From contig NC_092693.1 in NCBI RefSeq assembly GCF_964275005.1, positions 22,896,835-22,960,834 of the forward strand: 64,000 bases of DNA. Reading direction: 5' to 3'. Below, piece by piece: positions 21,567 to 35,900 of the stretch. The translations under genes were made by a program, and so were the position numbers. The notes below the pieces were generated by a model that worked only from the letters and a program-made list of their open reading frames with translations, was not told where the DNA came from and did not search any database. The stretch comes from Diadema setosum. Taxonomy: Eukaryota; Echinodermata; Echinoidea; Diadematoida; Diadematidae. Every line of letters begins with the position of its first letter. Positions within the stretch are counted from its first letter, which is position 1.

Positions 21567-24500
21567 ATCTGATATAACCCTACCTGAACCCTCACTGAGT
21601 GCATAGCCAGGGGCTGTTCACACTTTAAGAAGATAACAAGGTGCATTCTCGTCAGCGGAGACAGGACGTCCTGACGGCATCCAGAGCAGTGCAGTGTGAA
21701 CCCACTTGGGACAGAAAGAACAGAACCGTTAAAGTGGAAAACCAACTCGGTGTCCAAGATGCTTTCAGCAAATTGAATGAAATCTCATCAAGAGAATAAA
21801 AGAAATATTACTGAAATCTGACACACTGGCCTGTACATAATAGTATTACTTACCTCGTACATGTGTTATGTGTTACGGCCACATCAGGGCAATAACCCCT
21901 CCCCCCCCCCCTTTCCCCGGCTAAATTTTGGTTTGTGATTAGGTTAGAGTAAAGATTAGGGTTAGAGTTTGGGTTACAGTTAGGATTAGGTTCATGATTA
22001 GGATTAGGGTTAGGGCTAGGGTCAGGGTAAGGGTCTGGGGTAATTGCTTAGGAGGTAATTGTCCTAGACCCTTTATGTCAATAGTCTAGCAACTGCATAC
22101 CCTTTCCCTTAAAAGAAGACAGTAGACAATGTACAGGTCGAATACCTCATGATCTGGAAATTTGCACTAAATGAAACCTGTTCATGTATTTTGATTACCG
22201 GTACCTTTTTTTTTTTCCCATCAAATTTACTTCATCACTCAGAAAAGTATCAACTGTTGATAGAATTAAAGTAATCCACAATTAATCATTTAACATGATG
22301 GATATGACTGACTCTCATCTACATCTTTCAAACAAGTGGATTTTAGCAAAGCTTTATGTGCATGTCACTGAGAAACTTGTGAGGAAGTGAAAAAATCCCT
22401 AGTATTATATGTATATATGCTATGTAACTGGCACCACTGCAATGTATTTCCTGGAAACATGAAAATCGGCAACTCTATGATTATCTAACTACATCTTTGA
22501 CTTTAATGAAAACTTTCACCATCTGTTGCTGTGATCTTAACTAAGTCATTACAGTGAACTTAAACGTGGCATGGGTTTTCACTTTACGGCTGTGCAGAGT
22601 GAACTTGTTGGGACTAGCGGAAATAGTAATATGCATCCTGTCAGACACATTTTGCTTTATTACCACTTATCACCCCCCCCCCCCCCCCGTCACAACGAAA
22701 GTCAGTTTCAATCACTATCCCACGTTCATGAGGTGAAAATTTAACACAGCATTTAAAAGTATTGTTTACCATCAGAAGCAGTGATTAAAAAAAAAAAAAA
22801 AAAAAATGTTGGAGTTTCACATTTGACGCATATGTGTAGATTAGTTGCATAACAAAACATCCCAACATATAAAGATTTTGCAATACAGCCTAAAATATAA
22901 TGAATTATCACTATTCTTCTAAGCAAACCATAACTGTAGACGGTTTAGTCAAGAAACAATTTTATTATAACTATTGTTCACATTTTGTATATTTAACAAT
23001 ACTTAAGACTGATTATATGGATTAACATTTTTGGTTGTTTCTATCCCTAATTCATATTTTAGAACTATTTTGAAGCACTAAAGCTGGTTTTTGTTTAATC
23101 TGCAAAATGGCAAATAATGCCTTTAATTCGGAGTCACATTGATACACACATGACAACACTAATAAAAACAAAAACTCTCGCATAATACCCGTCCTTTGAC
23201 TCTAATGACCACTTTGTTGGTCGTTATCGGTCCATTGTGTCAACACTCTATTGTTTTCTGCAGACAAACTGAATAACATCCTTTGTTTTTCTTTTTGTCT
23301 TCACTGTAATAGATACAGAAATGGAGCAAATACCAACCTGCCCTTCCCTCCATCCAAATGGTTGTTTCCGCAGTGTGGACAAGCCGGCCAGCTGAAGGCA
23401 GACTCCTCCTCCACACCAGTAATCAAACCTGTGTGTGTGGGTGGATTTGTGTAAGTATGTATCTGTGTCATCATCATATCATACACAATGGAAACGTAGA
23501 AATTGTGCTATGCTAGGCCAACACTGTAAGGCTGTGCTCAAGGCTTGTGGTGGTTGATGAGGAAACACACTTGATAACAGAAATCTTAAAGGGTAACCTT
23601 TTCAGGGAGTATTTCAGCTTTCAATAAGGGCCCTAACACTAGCCACCTATGGTCTATGATGACATGTCTGATACTCAAAGGAAAAGAAAATTGATTTTTC
23701 ATACAACCTGTTCAATTAATTTTCTTAGTGAGTGTCCTGAGGAATAAAAATCAATATGCTCCATGAGTGGAAAGAAAACATCTTTTTTTTTTTTTTTTTT
23801 TTATTGACATTTGACATTCCAACACAAAACACAGGCATTCCTGATGACTAAAACAGCAACTTGAAGTTGATAAACTATATAAAGTTTGATGATTTGATGG
23901 GACAAATACTGTATACGCTATAATTTTCGCGTACATAAATTTTCGCGAATTGCCGCTGTCACACATTTTTGCGAGTGGTTAAATTTGCGATTGGGGGACC
24001 AGAGCAAATATGAAGTGGCAAAGAAAGTGTGAATTTTCAACTTACGAGCAAATAAGAATGATACTAGTTATACACTGCATGAAAAAGACTTACCAAACTC
24101 TGCGAACTAGTAAGTTAGAATTCAACATATTTGAAGTGGTTAAGTCCATCGCGCTAGATTTCTGACGAGTGGTCCCCTTGCGATAATGGATTGGCTGTCT
24201 ACAGTATTCGTAAGTAGACGTGGACGTGCCTAAACAAGCTTAGCCAGTATGGTCTGTTCGGTGACATGGTATACTAGTATGGAAATGTTCGTATCATCAA
24301 GGCATGGGATTCATTTTGGACGGTAATGTTTTTGTGTGTAGTTAATTTCGCAAATAGCTCCCTACTCGCGAAATTCGCGAAAATAAAACCCCCACGAAAT
24401 ATATAGCGTATACAGTAATTTGTGTAACACTGTTTTGTTTGAACTGATTTGTCGATTTCCTTTTTCACAATATGCTTCAGTCAGTGACTTTGAGCTCCCT

Positions 24501-27500
24501 CAAAAAAAAAATGCATGAAAAAAAAAAATGCATGAAAAAAAAAAAAGAAGACAATCTGAGTTTATGAGTCAACAATTACAATGACATTGTGCATTCTAAA
24601 ACAAAGGGAAAAGAAAATTATGATATTATTTTAGAATTTTCTAACGGGAAAAAAATCTGAGCTTGAAACTGATGCCTCCTTTTCCAAGTCTTAAATACAT
24701 TGTACCATTTTTAGGTAAGATTGGTTGAAAGTGAACAGAATCTGAAGAGAGCTGCCTACCAGTACACCCATCAATTCTAAGTACAGCACAAAGAAGCAGG
24801 TAGGAAAAAAAAAAATAGCAAATGACCTAACAAACACTACACAATACTACACAAATAAATAATAAATCTGTAGAGCACAACTATAATCTAAAATGCATTC
24901 ATTCTCCTACATTGTTGATTGAAGTTCTGCAAGCTAGTCTATTTTGATTACCCACTGCAGGCTTGTTTCCTGCCAAGATGCATAGAGATTTAGCAACAGC
25001 AAACTACTCAATTTTTATAAGCTGCTCCATAATCAAATGGCTGTACAACCAAAGTTTTGTTTCTGCAGGTATTACTTTTTCCGGTAATTCCCCCCCCCCC
25101 CAAAAAAAAAAAAAAGAGAGAAAAACTAGAACTATAGCGACTGGTATGCCTCCGTCATAATGCATGGTTCTCCTAATAGGTCTATAGTACATCTTGACAA
25201 TGTGTGACGACAGTTTCACACAATTGACAATTTATAAAGATGACATGTTTGTCACAAATGTGTTGATTGTTCACTTTCCTTGAACTAGGTTTAATTGGAT
25301 GAATGACATGACCCTGCATCACAAAACCAACAAAAAGTCGCCAGACATGGATTTTGAGTTATGAGCATATTCTGAAAGAGCAGACCTTAAGCTTTAAAAT
25401 TATGTACAACTCAAATCAAATGGACTCTCCTAAGTTATCTACATATTGGAAAGAAAGCACACACTCAGGAAAAGTGTGAACTGAGAAAAGAGGCTCTGAA
25501 GCACAGGGTCTATTCAAGCGCTTAAACGTTTACCACGCCGCACTAGCTGTGCTATGAATAGGACAAAAAGCAGGATGTAAACCACCGGAGTAACAACAAT
25601 GAAGGGATTATCAGATTAAGTTGAAATTGAGCATTCTTTATTAACACATTCGGTCCATGATTGATGCCAACTTTAAATGTAGTAACATCATCCTTTCTAA
25701 AGTTATTTGAGTTGAAAGTGAAGATGTGTACAGGGTTTTTAAGACAAGAAAAGGGGATTGTACAGACACACCCAATCACACTATTCTAAAAGAAAGCGTT
25801 CGAGATAAACTGCTAAATAAACACACTTTCCTGTTCGTTTTAAGATCCCAAATTGTAGCATAATGTAGAAGAAGACTTGCTCTTTCGGAAAATATGAAAA
25901 AGTCAAGATTGGCTAAGTTTACCCATTTCACCTATTTTCAGTCCTCAAACAAAATCAGCATGTGTGACTTTTTGTGCATTTTGTGGTGCACAGTCACATA
26001 TTGTCTAAGAGTGCAGGTATTTGGGGATTTGAGGATTTTTACTTGACTTTTGGGTAGTACGTGTATACACTAAGATTCAAGAAAATACCTTCAGGCATTG
26101 CATAGATATGGGAAAAATATTGAAATTTTGAGCATTTGACCATGAACTTAGAACTTTGACCTTATGGCCCAATTTTTTTTTTTTTTAAAGGAATCTTTAC
26201 CTGGTGATACATATATACACCAAGTCTCAAGAAAATACCTTCAGGCATTGCATATATACGGGGGAAATAGTGAAAATTTGAGCATTTGACCTTGACCTTT
26301 GACCTTGAGTATGTGCAACCAAAAGTTGACAGGCACAACTTCATCCATTCATACATACACATGCCAAGTTTCATTTGGACAAATGATTCTTAAGTTACGC
26401 TGTCCACAAAATTGAGGCACAAAAACCAAAGAAGAAGAAAAAGAAGAAAAAAGCAACCCCCAAACCAACCAAAACAAAAACCTTAAAAAAAGGTAATCAT
26501 CATTCATGGACTGACCTTCCACAGTGACCAGGGAAAACAGTCTAGAGACTGCGCTGAGAGATTGTGGTTGAGGGGTTGCCATGGTAATATAGGCCTGGAA
26601 GTCATCTTCACCAAGTTCAACCGCTTCAGTCTGCACAATGATAGTGCTGTAACCGTCAGCACCAAAATCTGTGCCTGGATAGCAATGTTGTATAGAAATA
26701 TAGAAATCACTGTATGCAGGGCATTATTTGCTAAAACACTAAAACATATAATAATTGTAAAAAGTTGCGGAAAGGTGAAGTGAAATCAGACAGAGAATGT
26801 TACAAAATATACAGAGTTACAAAGTTCAGGTGCAGCATGAAATAATGTATACAATATCATATCAAAGTATAGGTATTTTAAAACATTTGGCCATTGAAAC
26901 ATTCTTTTTTGTTGGTTTTAATTGTTTTCTATAGCGTGCAAACTGACATGAATCACAGGTTGGCTTAAATATAATATTGACTGGCTCTCCCTGAAGGTGG
27001 AACATCATATCATACAGAGCACTCCTGCCAACTGCCATAATTAATGTGGTTATAACGAATCTCTCGTTACAGCAAAGTTAAAATTCACGCAACAAAATAT
27101 ATATTTTTGTACACTTTATTGTTTGGCTGTAGTGAAATTTCGATATGAATAGAATTTGAGAAAAACTGCCGGTTCCGAGGACTTTGTTATAATAGGAGTC
27201 GTCTGTACTGCCTCAATATGGGTCATGCTCTAGCAGCTTAATAGTTTCCCATTTAAGGTAAATGGAAATCATAGAATCTTATACTTTCTTCTTTGTTTGT
27301 AGTCAGCTAGCCCCCTTCCCCACCCCCATTGTATCTAAAATGAATTTGCTCATGATATTACAATGTATTGTAACTCACTGGTTGACAATGAAAGCAACAA
27401 ACTGATTATCTGTCAAATCGACACCTTTTCACACAGGGCTAAGTTTTCTATCACTTGGGTGGTATATATTGTACGGGGATAACAATTATGCCCCCTGGTG

Positions 27501-29962
27501 TGTATAGCTCACCATGTTGTCCCAGGGTCGTGACCACATCCTTGCATTGTACCACCACCCTCCGCCCACCAGTCTGCAGCGTGCGTGACATGGCTTCCGG
27601 CACCGTGCAGGATTGGTGTATTATCAGGCACACAAAGTCCTTGTCCTGACCATGTCCCCTGGTTGCTGCTGCAGGCACGGCGCTCGAATCCCCCACTGGG
27701 GCCCCCCTGGCCACTGGCTCTTTGATCAGGGATGGGCCACTGAGGAACAGCAGCCAGCTCCCTGTAGGGCTCTCGGCCCAGGGGCCCGGTAGTGGCTGGA
27801 TTTCCTGGCCCGCTGGCACCATGAAGAGGGCTGTAGCCAGAAAACTCACTCTTTCCCTTGATGACCGTGATATCTGGAATGAAAATGGGGAAATACGAAT
27901 AGACCAGAGTATTAGAACAAACCTAATTTGAAGATCAACTCTACAGTTATAATGGTCAACATAATTATCATGAATGATCAAGGCACTGGAAATGTAAGAA
28001 ATGGAGTTATGTTTGGTGGTATGATATTAAAAATCTTACCATCATTAAACATGTATCACTTTCACATACTATTAGACATTTGTACTTATGCATGAATTAA
28101 CATGGTATGTTAGTGGCTATCATACTTTTTGCGAGCCTTCTAATATATCACAAGCATGAAACTTTCACAAATTGGAGGACATGGCCATTTTTGTGGCATA
28201 AAACATTTGTGAAGTGCCACTGGCATTCAATGCACTTTGTAGACAAAACCTGTCTCAAGCATTTGAATTTTGCGAATCTTGGCTCCTTGCAAAATTTGCT
28301 AAGGTTTCATGCATGCAACAATTTCTGGTTTTACAGTCAACTGCAAAAAAACCAACAAAGAAACAAACACCCTAAAATCAATAGCTTTTTTTATATTTCC
28401 TTTTCTTTTTCTTTCCCCCCCCCCTTTTTTTTTTTGGGGGGGGGAGGCACTTTTTGCCATTACAGGCTTCATTTGTAAGGAAATCTCTATTAGCAAGCAA
28501 AGTCACCAGCTATGACAAAGGCAATGAGAACAGCCTATTAAACACAAGACATCATAAAAAATGACTTCATGTCGTCAGAAATGGTTCACAAGCTGGTAAT
28601 GAATACACAGACAATATGGATAAGAGGATGGAAGCAAAAAGCTGTCAGTCCCCCCCCCCCCCTCCCCTCTCAGTCTCCCCCCCCCCCCCATCTTACTTTA
28701 CCTCTATCTCTCTATCTGTCTACCTATCAATCCATCTTCTGTCCACCTACTGATGTATCTATCCACCTTCTATCTATCTATCTATCTATCTTTCTACCTA
28801 TCTATCCATCTATCTAATGGTATTCCTCTCCTTATGGACATCAGTTTTTACACACAGGGGATACATAATTTGTGGAACTATTTTTAAGATGGCGAAAGTA
28901 CATCAATTTTTCTAGAGCTGGAAAGAGGCGACACCAGTTAGTTTTGATTTTAGACACTAGACACTGAACTGCCAGAGCTTCTAAATATCCACTGCAATCA
29001 GATTTATGAGACAGAATGCAAAACGATTTGACCCCGGTAGCCAAGGCAGTAATGGGACAACACCTTTCATGGGCCAAAATGACTAGCTCTGATGATGATC
29101 AGAATAACAACAGCCAAAGAAATCCCAGTTGCCATGGTAATGGTTAATTGCAGAAGATTTTTACTGAAACAATGCCAATCCTTGGGAAATGCAAACTTTG
29201 GAGGCATAATTCTATGCAATATTGACAACAGTAATCTGACCAATGGACAAGTATATGGAACACGACACTTCGATCTCCAGTGCAAATTTTCATCAATAAA
29301 TAATGAAGCAGGAAAAAAAAAATCCTGCAAAGGGACTACAAATTAGACTAATAAAGGTCACAAAAAAAATTTCAAGTGGCCTACTTCTGATTTTTTTTTT
29401 TCACCCTCCCCCCAGCATGCATTGCAAAAACATGTTATGTCGACGCCATGTATTCTGTGCCTGACAGGAAAGGCAGTGTTCGCAAAGTTTGCAGCGGAAG
29501 AACATAATCTACCCATGGCCCTGGGAACAAACTCATCTGTGTCATTTCCACAAGGTACAACACATCATTGTTTTTGTGCTAACATCATGTGTCTTTCAAT
29601 AAGTCCTTGACGAATCAGTCCTTCTTTTATTTTTTTTAAAGGACTTTTGTTCTTTGCCAGATAATAAAAATTGTGAGAAAACACATACAACTAATTGCAA
29701 ATGCTCTTATGAGGATGAGCATCGCAAATAATTGCTTATACTTGTCTTCTTGCATCATATTTCAAAGCATTCCATCAAATGATTATCTTTACTGACTTCT
29801 TCTTCAAAATCAAGAGAAAGAATTCCCCCTTTACACATTTGTGGCAAAGATCATGAAATACATATTCATATTTCATGAGAATGTCCCAGTGTAAAGCCAA
29901 TTTATGTTATCACTTAGATGATGATGATGATGATGATGATGATGACGATTATCATCATTAGT

Positions 29963-29996
<34 letters not shown>

Positions 29997-32900
29997 CTTA
30001 TCATTATCGTTTTTATTCATTTGGTTTTTAATCACAATTACCAACATTACATAATACAAAATCAGAACATACAATGAAGAGTTATGGGTGGACCAGGCTG
30101 GGCAGGTCTGGAAGAGCTAAGTAAATGACTTGGGCCCTCAGGCCATCCTCCCCAACCCACCTGGCATACCTGCCAACATTTCAAGATGAAATATCTTACT
30201 CGTGGATTGCAAAAATCTTATTTTATATGCAAACTGAAATCAAAATCTTACTTTCGGTCAAATCTTCAGAAAATACACATGAAAGGTATATCTAAATATT
30301 TTTTAAAAATTTGATTTTTCTGACAGAAAATCTGATTTTGCTATTCTTAATGTAAAAAATCTTACTGAATCTGATAAAATCTTACTAGTTGGCAAGTATG
30401 ACCTGGTGCACCCAAGACAGTAGCAGTAGATTATCAATGAGAAAGACAATCAAGACATTGTATCTTCCATTGCTTGACGACAAGTTTTAAACTTATTTCT
30501 GCTGTTGAAATATTACATTTGTTATTTTTGCAAATTCAAAGCAAAAACTCTAACTGTCGTTGGCTTCAAAACCGAGCTGAAATGTAACAACGTTCTACAG
30601 TATTAGCTAACAAAGAAGAGTGTTTAATTATCGCTTCATTTTCAAGAGTGGAAAATTGATTTTGATACTTAAACAGGAACTGCTTAAACAGAACTCTTTT
30701 TATTTTAGGGCAGAGTATTTCACACTTCATATTGACGCTTTGTGAAATCATGTATTAACATTTTGTTTGATTTAAAAATCATGTGTCTATGGAAATTATC
30801 ACACATGTAAGATATAAGCCAAAAATTTAGATTGCACAGAATAGTTTGAAGTACTGCAATGTAGGACCACTTACAACCCTTGTCCCAAATTGCAAAATTA
30901 ATAAAACTGTGACATTTCAGTGAATGTTGCTGGGCATCTGGGCTAAAAGCCACTCAAAACATTGCAAGAAAAAGTGCACACCTGAGGTAATTTTTTTTTC
31001 AAACTTTGCATAAATTTTTTCTAACATCTTTAAATTGTAATAGTCATCACAGAAAAATCACAATATTTGTGATGTGACTTCAACTCAATGTTTAGATTTC
31101 TCCCACTGAGGCATGCACAAAACCGGCAACCAGCTACCCAGGCCATTGTTACATCATTTTTTTTTTTTATTTATATGTTTTATTTCGAAATCACATAAAA
31201 TCACAATATTTACAAATAATCATCAATCAGCAAACACGAGAAAAAGAAAAAAAAAAGAAAAAGTGACAAGAGCAATTCAGAGATAAAATAAAAAGAGAAC
31301 CACCATGATTCATCAATAAGTAGTAAGGTAAAGCTTCCTCAAAGACCCCCGTCTCATAACACACCCAGGGAGAATGGCTCCCCCAGTGGGGTCCCCAGGT
31401 CTGAAAGAGGACCATACCCTCTTATTCAACGACAAAAGTCACACCATATCCTACACAATCAAACTTTACTCATCTAATCATCCCTCAAAACTACACATTC
31501 TCAACTCATCTCGAGACATCTTTAGCATTGTAATTCAAACCACTACATAAAGCCTAAATCAGACCTGGAAATCCCTGACAGGAAAAGATTACATTACAGA
31601 CTGTTTTAAAAAAATAAAAAAAAAATAAAAAATAAAAAAAATTAGAGCCTAAAAAATTCCAAAACCATTGAGCAATTAGTTCATGTCCAAGGCGCGCCAA
31701 CAAAGTTGGAGAAAACAAAGGCCAGACAGAGGGCCGGCAAATTCACTAACTACAATGTAGTACTACACATGGTTGTACTTTGTATCAGCGACAGATCATG
31801 GAGATTCCAATGAGCAAAATACAATGACAAGTATTCAGCATACCAATACACAATATGAAATAAACTTAATCCAAGGGGTATGAAACAATTTTAAAGTAAC
31901 ATTTAAACATATCATAAATCAAATCTCCATTTTTTGAAATGTAAAGTAAGCTTATTTCTTTTCTTAGCTAAATAATACTCTGTTTCTTTTTGCTTCTTAA
32001 TGAAACTCTTAAAAAAATCAACAGTTGGTATTTCATTCCTAAATTTACAAATATAAAGGTAATATTTTACAACTAATACAAGGTATGTTAAAAACTGATC
32101 TGATAATAAACCAAATAATTTTTCAAAATTGGAGAGCTTAAAATTGTTAATGTGGATTTCTATTATGTTTACTACATATCTCCAAATTGGTATAACCTTC
32201 TCACAATCGCAAAACAAATGAACCATAGTCTCTTCCATTTTCCCACAAAATGTACAGTTTGGTGAGTCTTTCCTTTTAATTTTATACAAAAAAGCATTCA
32301 AAGCTATGGATTTGTGAAAAACTTTAAAATAAAAAGAGCGTAACCTAGTATCAATAGTGCAAGTAAAATTAATCTTGTGTACATTATCCCAAATGATATC
32401 ATCAGGGACTGTTATTTGACTTTTCCAATATTCATATCTTTTCTCAGGGACATGTAGCACATTTAATATTTTGTAAGCATGTCTGGGTACTTTTTTCTGG
32501 GCATTCAAATCAATAACCAAAGAATCACAAATATCTAAATTATTCAATGCAGTATCGTCCAACCATCCATTAGGAATATTCCTTAATAAGAAATTGAATT
32601 TTCTTCTGTCTGTATGGGGAATATCAAAATCTAAAATCAATTCTTCAAATAATTTATGACCAGGGAGGGGTGGGTTCAACAAGTCGGAAATTCCCAAAAC
32701 ATTTTTTTCGTACCAAGTTTCATAATAGAAATACTTTTTTGATTTTGAACGAATCAATCTATTAAACCACAGCACTTGACAAGACCCAATCTCAGAAAAT
32801 TTAGAATCATAGGATTCTAAAGTGGCATATTCTCTATAAATATACCAAGTACGTAATGACTCAGCCACTTGTGAGTTTTGCAAAGATCGCAAAATTGTTT

Positions 32901-35900
32901 CTGGGGCATATGCTTTCCAAAGAATCTTGGGGTCTCTATGAAATTTCTCTAGGGCCAATAATTCAATAGATTTCCAGACAGACTCATAATTTTCATCTAA
33001 CAAACATTTAACCCATGTCATTTTTTGAGCAAGTGCAAAAGCCCATGGATCAATCATTTTAAGACCACATTGAATATAGTCATTATACAAACATTTTCTT
33101 TGAACTCTATCCCTACCACCATTCCAAATAAACTTAAAAAAGAGACTATTCAAATCATTAAAAAATTTTTGAGGGATTTTTATACTAAGCACAGAAAAAA
33201 GATAAATTAACTGTGGCAAAACAAGGGACTTTATTACGCATACTTTACCAATTAAAGAGAGATTCCTCATCCGCCAGCAGTTTATAGTCTGTGCCATTCT
33301 TTTTAACTTCTCTTTATAATTAAGATCAAATATCAAACCCAAATCCAAAGAAAAATTAACCCCCAAGGATTTAAAGTCAGAAGTTTTCCATGTGATTCCT
33401 TGATTTCTCAAAGGAAAATCTTTACATCCCCTCTTTGACCCAATCCAAAGTGCCTCTGTTTTGGTTAAATTAATCTTACATCCAGAATATCTACCAAACC
33501 TATCCAAAATATCAAACAATACACCAAAAGAATCTCTAGTTCCATCTATAAAACAAACAGAATCGTCAGCAAATAAAGAAATCTTCACTTCATGATTATT
33601 TATCTTTATCCCATTCAACTGCTCATTCTGTCTTATTAATAAGGCCATGACCTCAATAACAAACAAAAATAAATATGGAGATATGGGGCAGCCCTGAAAA
33701 ATACCTCTTTGCATGGATATACGATTGGTTAAAAAACCATTGTTTAGAACGTAAGACTTCCGTTCAGAATATAATGTCTTTATCCACTCAATAAATGTAT
33801 CTCCAAAATTAAACTGTTTTAATGTCTGAAAAAGGAAGTTATGATTAACACTATCAAATGCCTTTTCAATATCAAGTAATACTATAGCTCCAGGAACTTC
33901 ATTAACCTGAGTATACTCAATAATATCAAAAATTAATCGAACATTATGACTTATATTTCTGCCTTTTAAAAAACCAGACTGATCTGAGTGAATGAGAGAG
34001 TGCATAAATATTTTAATACGTTCTGCGAGACATTTTGCTAATATTTTATAATCAACCGTCAATAGTGTAATAGGACGATAATTTTTTATCAACAATTGGT
34101 CCTTATCTTTTTTAGGAAGAAGAGTAATAACACCATTTCTCTGTGATACAGACATCATTCCATTTTGTAAAGAAAAATTATAAGAGTTCATCAACATGTC
34201 ACTTATGTCAGGCCAAAATACTATGTAAAATTCAATAGGAAGTCCATCAAATCCAGGAGTTTTATTAATTTTCATCGATTTGATAACATCAAATATTTCT
34301 TGTTTAGATAAAGGTTTTTCCAAAATTTGTTTTTCATCATCAGTCAATTTTGGAATATTCAAATCATTGAACAAATCCTGACGTACATTTTCATCAGCCA
34401 TATCTTGATGCTCAGGGTTGGAATACAGTTTATTATAAAAAGCATGTATTTCTTGCAAAATCTTGTCAGGGTCAGAAATCAAGTTTTCTTTTTCATCCTT
34501 CATTCTACTAATCGTTTTCGTTTGCCAAGATCTGTTTTCTAAATTACAAAAATACTTTGAATTTTTTTCTCCTTCTTCTAACCACCTTACCCGAGATCTT
34601 ATAATCAAACCTTTAGTTTCAAAATCATAAATTTTATTTAAATTATCTTCTAATTTTTCTAAATCTAATAACAAATGTTTATTTTTTGAGACATCCTCAC
34701 CTAACTGCGAGTTAATTTTATGAATTTCATTTATAAGACGTTCCTTTTCTTTATTCCTTTCTTTTTTTTTCCTAGCAAAATACTCAATACTAGTTCCAGT
34801 TATAACACACTTCAGGGCATCCCATTGAGTATTAGGGTTACAATCAGACCCTTCATGAATTTGTTTGAATTCAATTATTTTTTCTTTAATCAATTTAATA
34901 TAATCTGCATCATGGTGTAAATAATGACAATTAAGCTTCCAGTAACCTCTACCCCTCGAAGGAAGATTATCATTAAAATGAATTGAGACTACTGAATGGT
35001 CCGACTGAATTCCTGGAGAAATTTTAGATTTAATACAGTTTCCAATGAAATTGCTTGACACCAAAACATAGTCCAATCTAGATAACACCTGAGGTGTCTT
35101 TTGGTGCCTAGTATACTGTCTTAGTGTTGGGTGAAAATGTCTCCAAACATCAATCAAATTATATTCTTCAATAATATCAGAAAATATATTACTAACCCTA
35201 ACATTGGAATGTTGCTGACGAGTACCCTGATAATCTAAATGGCTTACTACCGCATTAAAATCTCCACCTATAATTAAAACAGAATTATCAAATTTATCAA
35301 TTTCTGCAAAAACTTCTAATAAAAAATCTGGGTCATCTTTGTTTGGGGCATAAATATTTACTAATGTCACAGGTATATCATTCAGAACAGCGTTTAAAAT
35401 TAAGAATCTACCATTAATGTCATAAAATGCTGCATTTTCTTTAAAAACAACTGAGTTTCTTACTAGTATTGCTACACCCCGACTATTCGAAGAAAAACTT
35501 GCAAACCAACATTGTTCACCCCATTGGGATTTCCAAAACTTCTCATCATTTTTGGCAGAATGAGTTTCTTGTAGTAATATTATATCAGATTCAGTATTTC
35601 GCAAATAATGAAAAATCTTTCTTCTTTTTACAAAGTCTTGTAGACCCCTACAGTTGAAAGTACTTAATTTCACTACCATTGTTCTATAAACAAAAACACA
35701 CAAAAGTACCACCCCGGATCACAGAAAAAACATAAAGTGCATTGGTTGAATGTCACAAATATACATAAAACTAACCAGATTGTAATAATCTGAAGTATAC
35801 AATGAAAAGTTGAATAAAAACACATCTTGTCACAGAAAAAAAAACACATAATGAAAAATATGTAAAAAAGAGAGAGAAAAAAACAACAAATACGGTATTA

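Noticed and set aside
21068..21757. Long poly-Leu, poly-Cys and poly-Gln type ORFs
   Set aside because: They are translations of (CAA/GTT)n. Only the exon F part at 21584-21704 is supported.
23251..23454. Plus-strand exon ending in GTAAGT at 23452
   Set aside because: It overlaps SPIDR exon E on the other strand and has no partner exon in phase; the minus reading links to exons on both sides.
27722..27931. Plus-strand 69-codon ORF in the GC-rich block
   Set aside because: Shadow of SPIDR exon C on the opposite strand.
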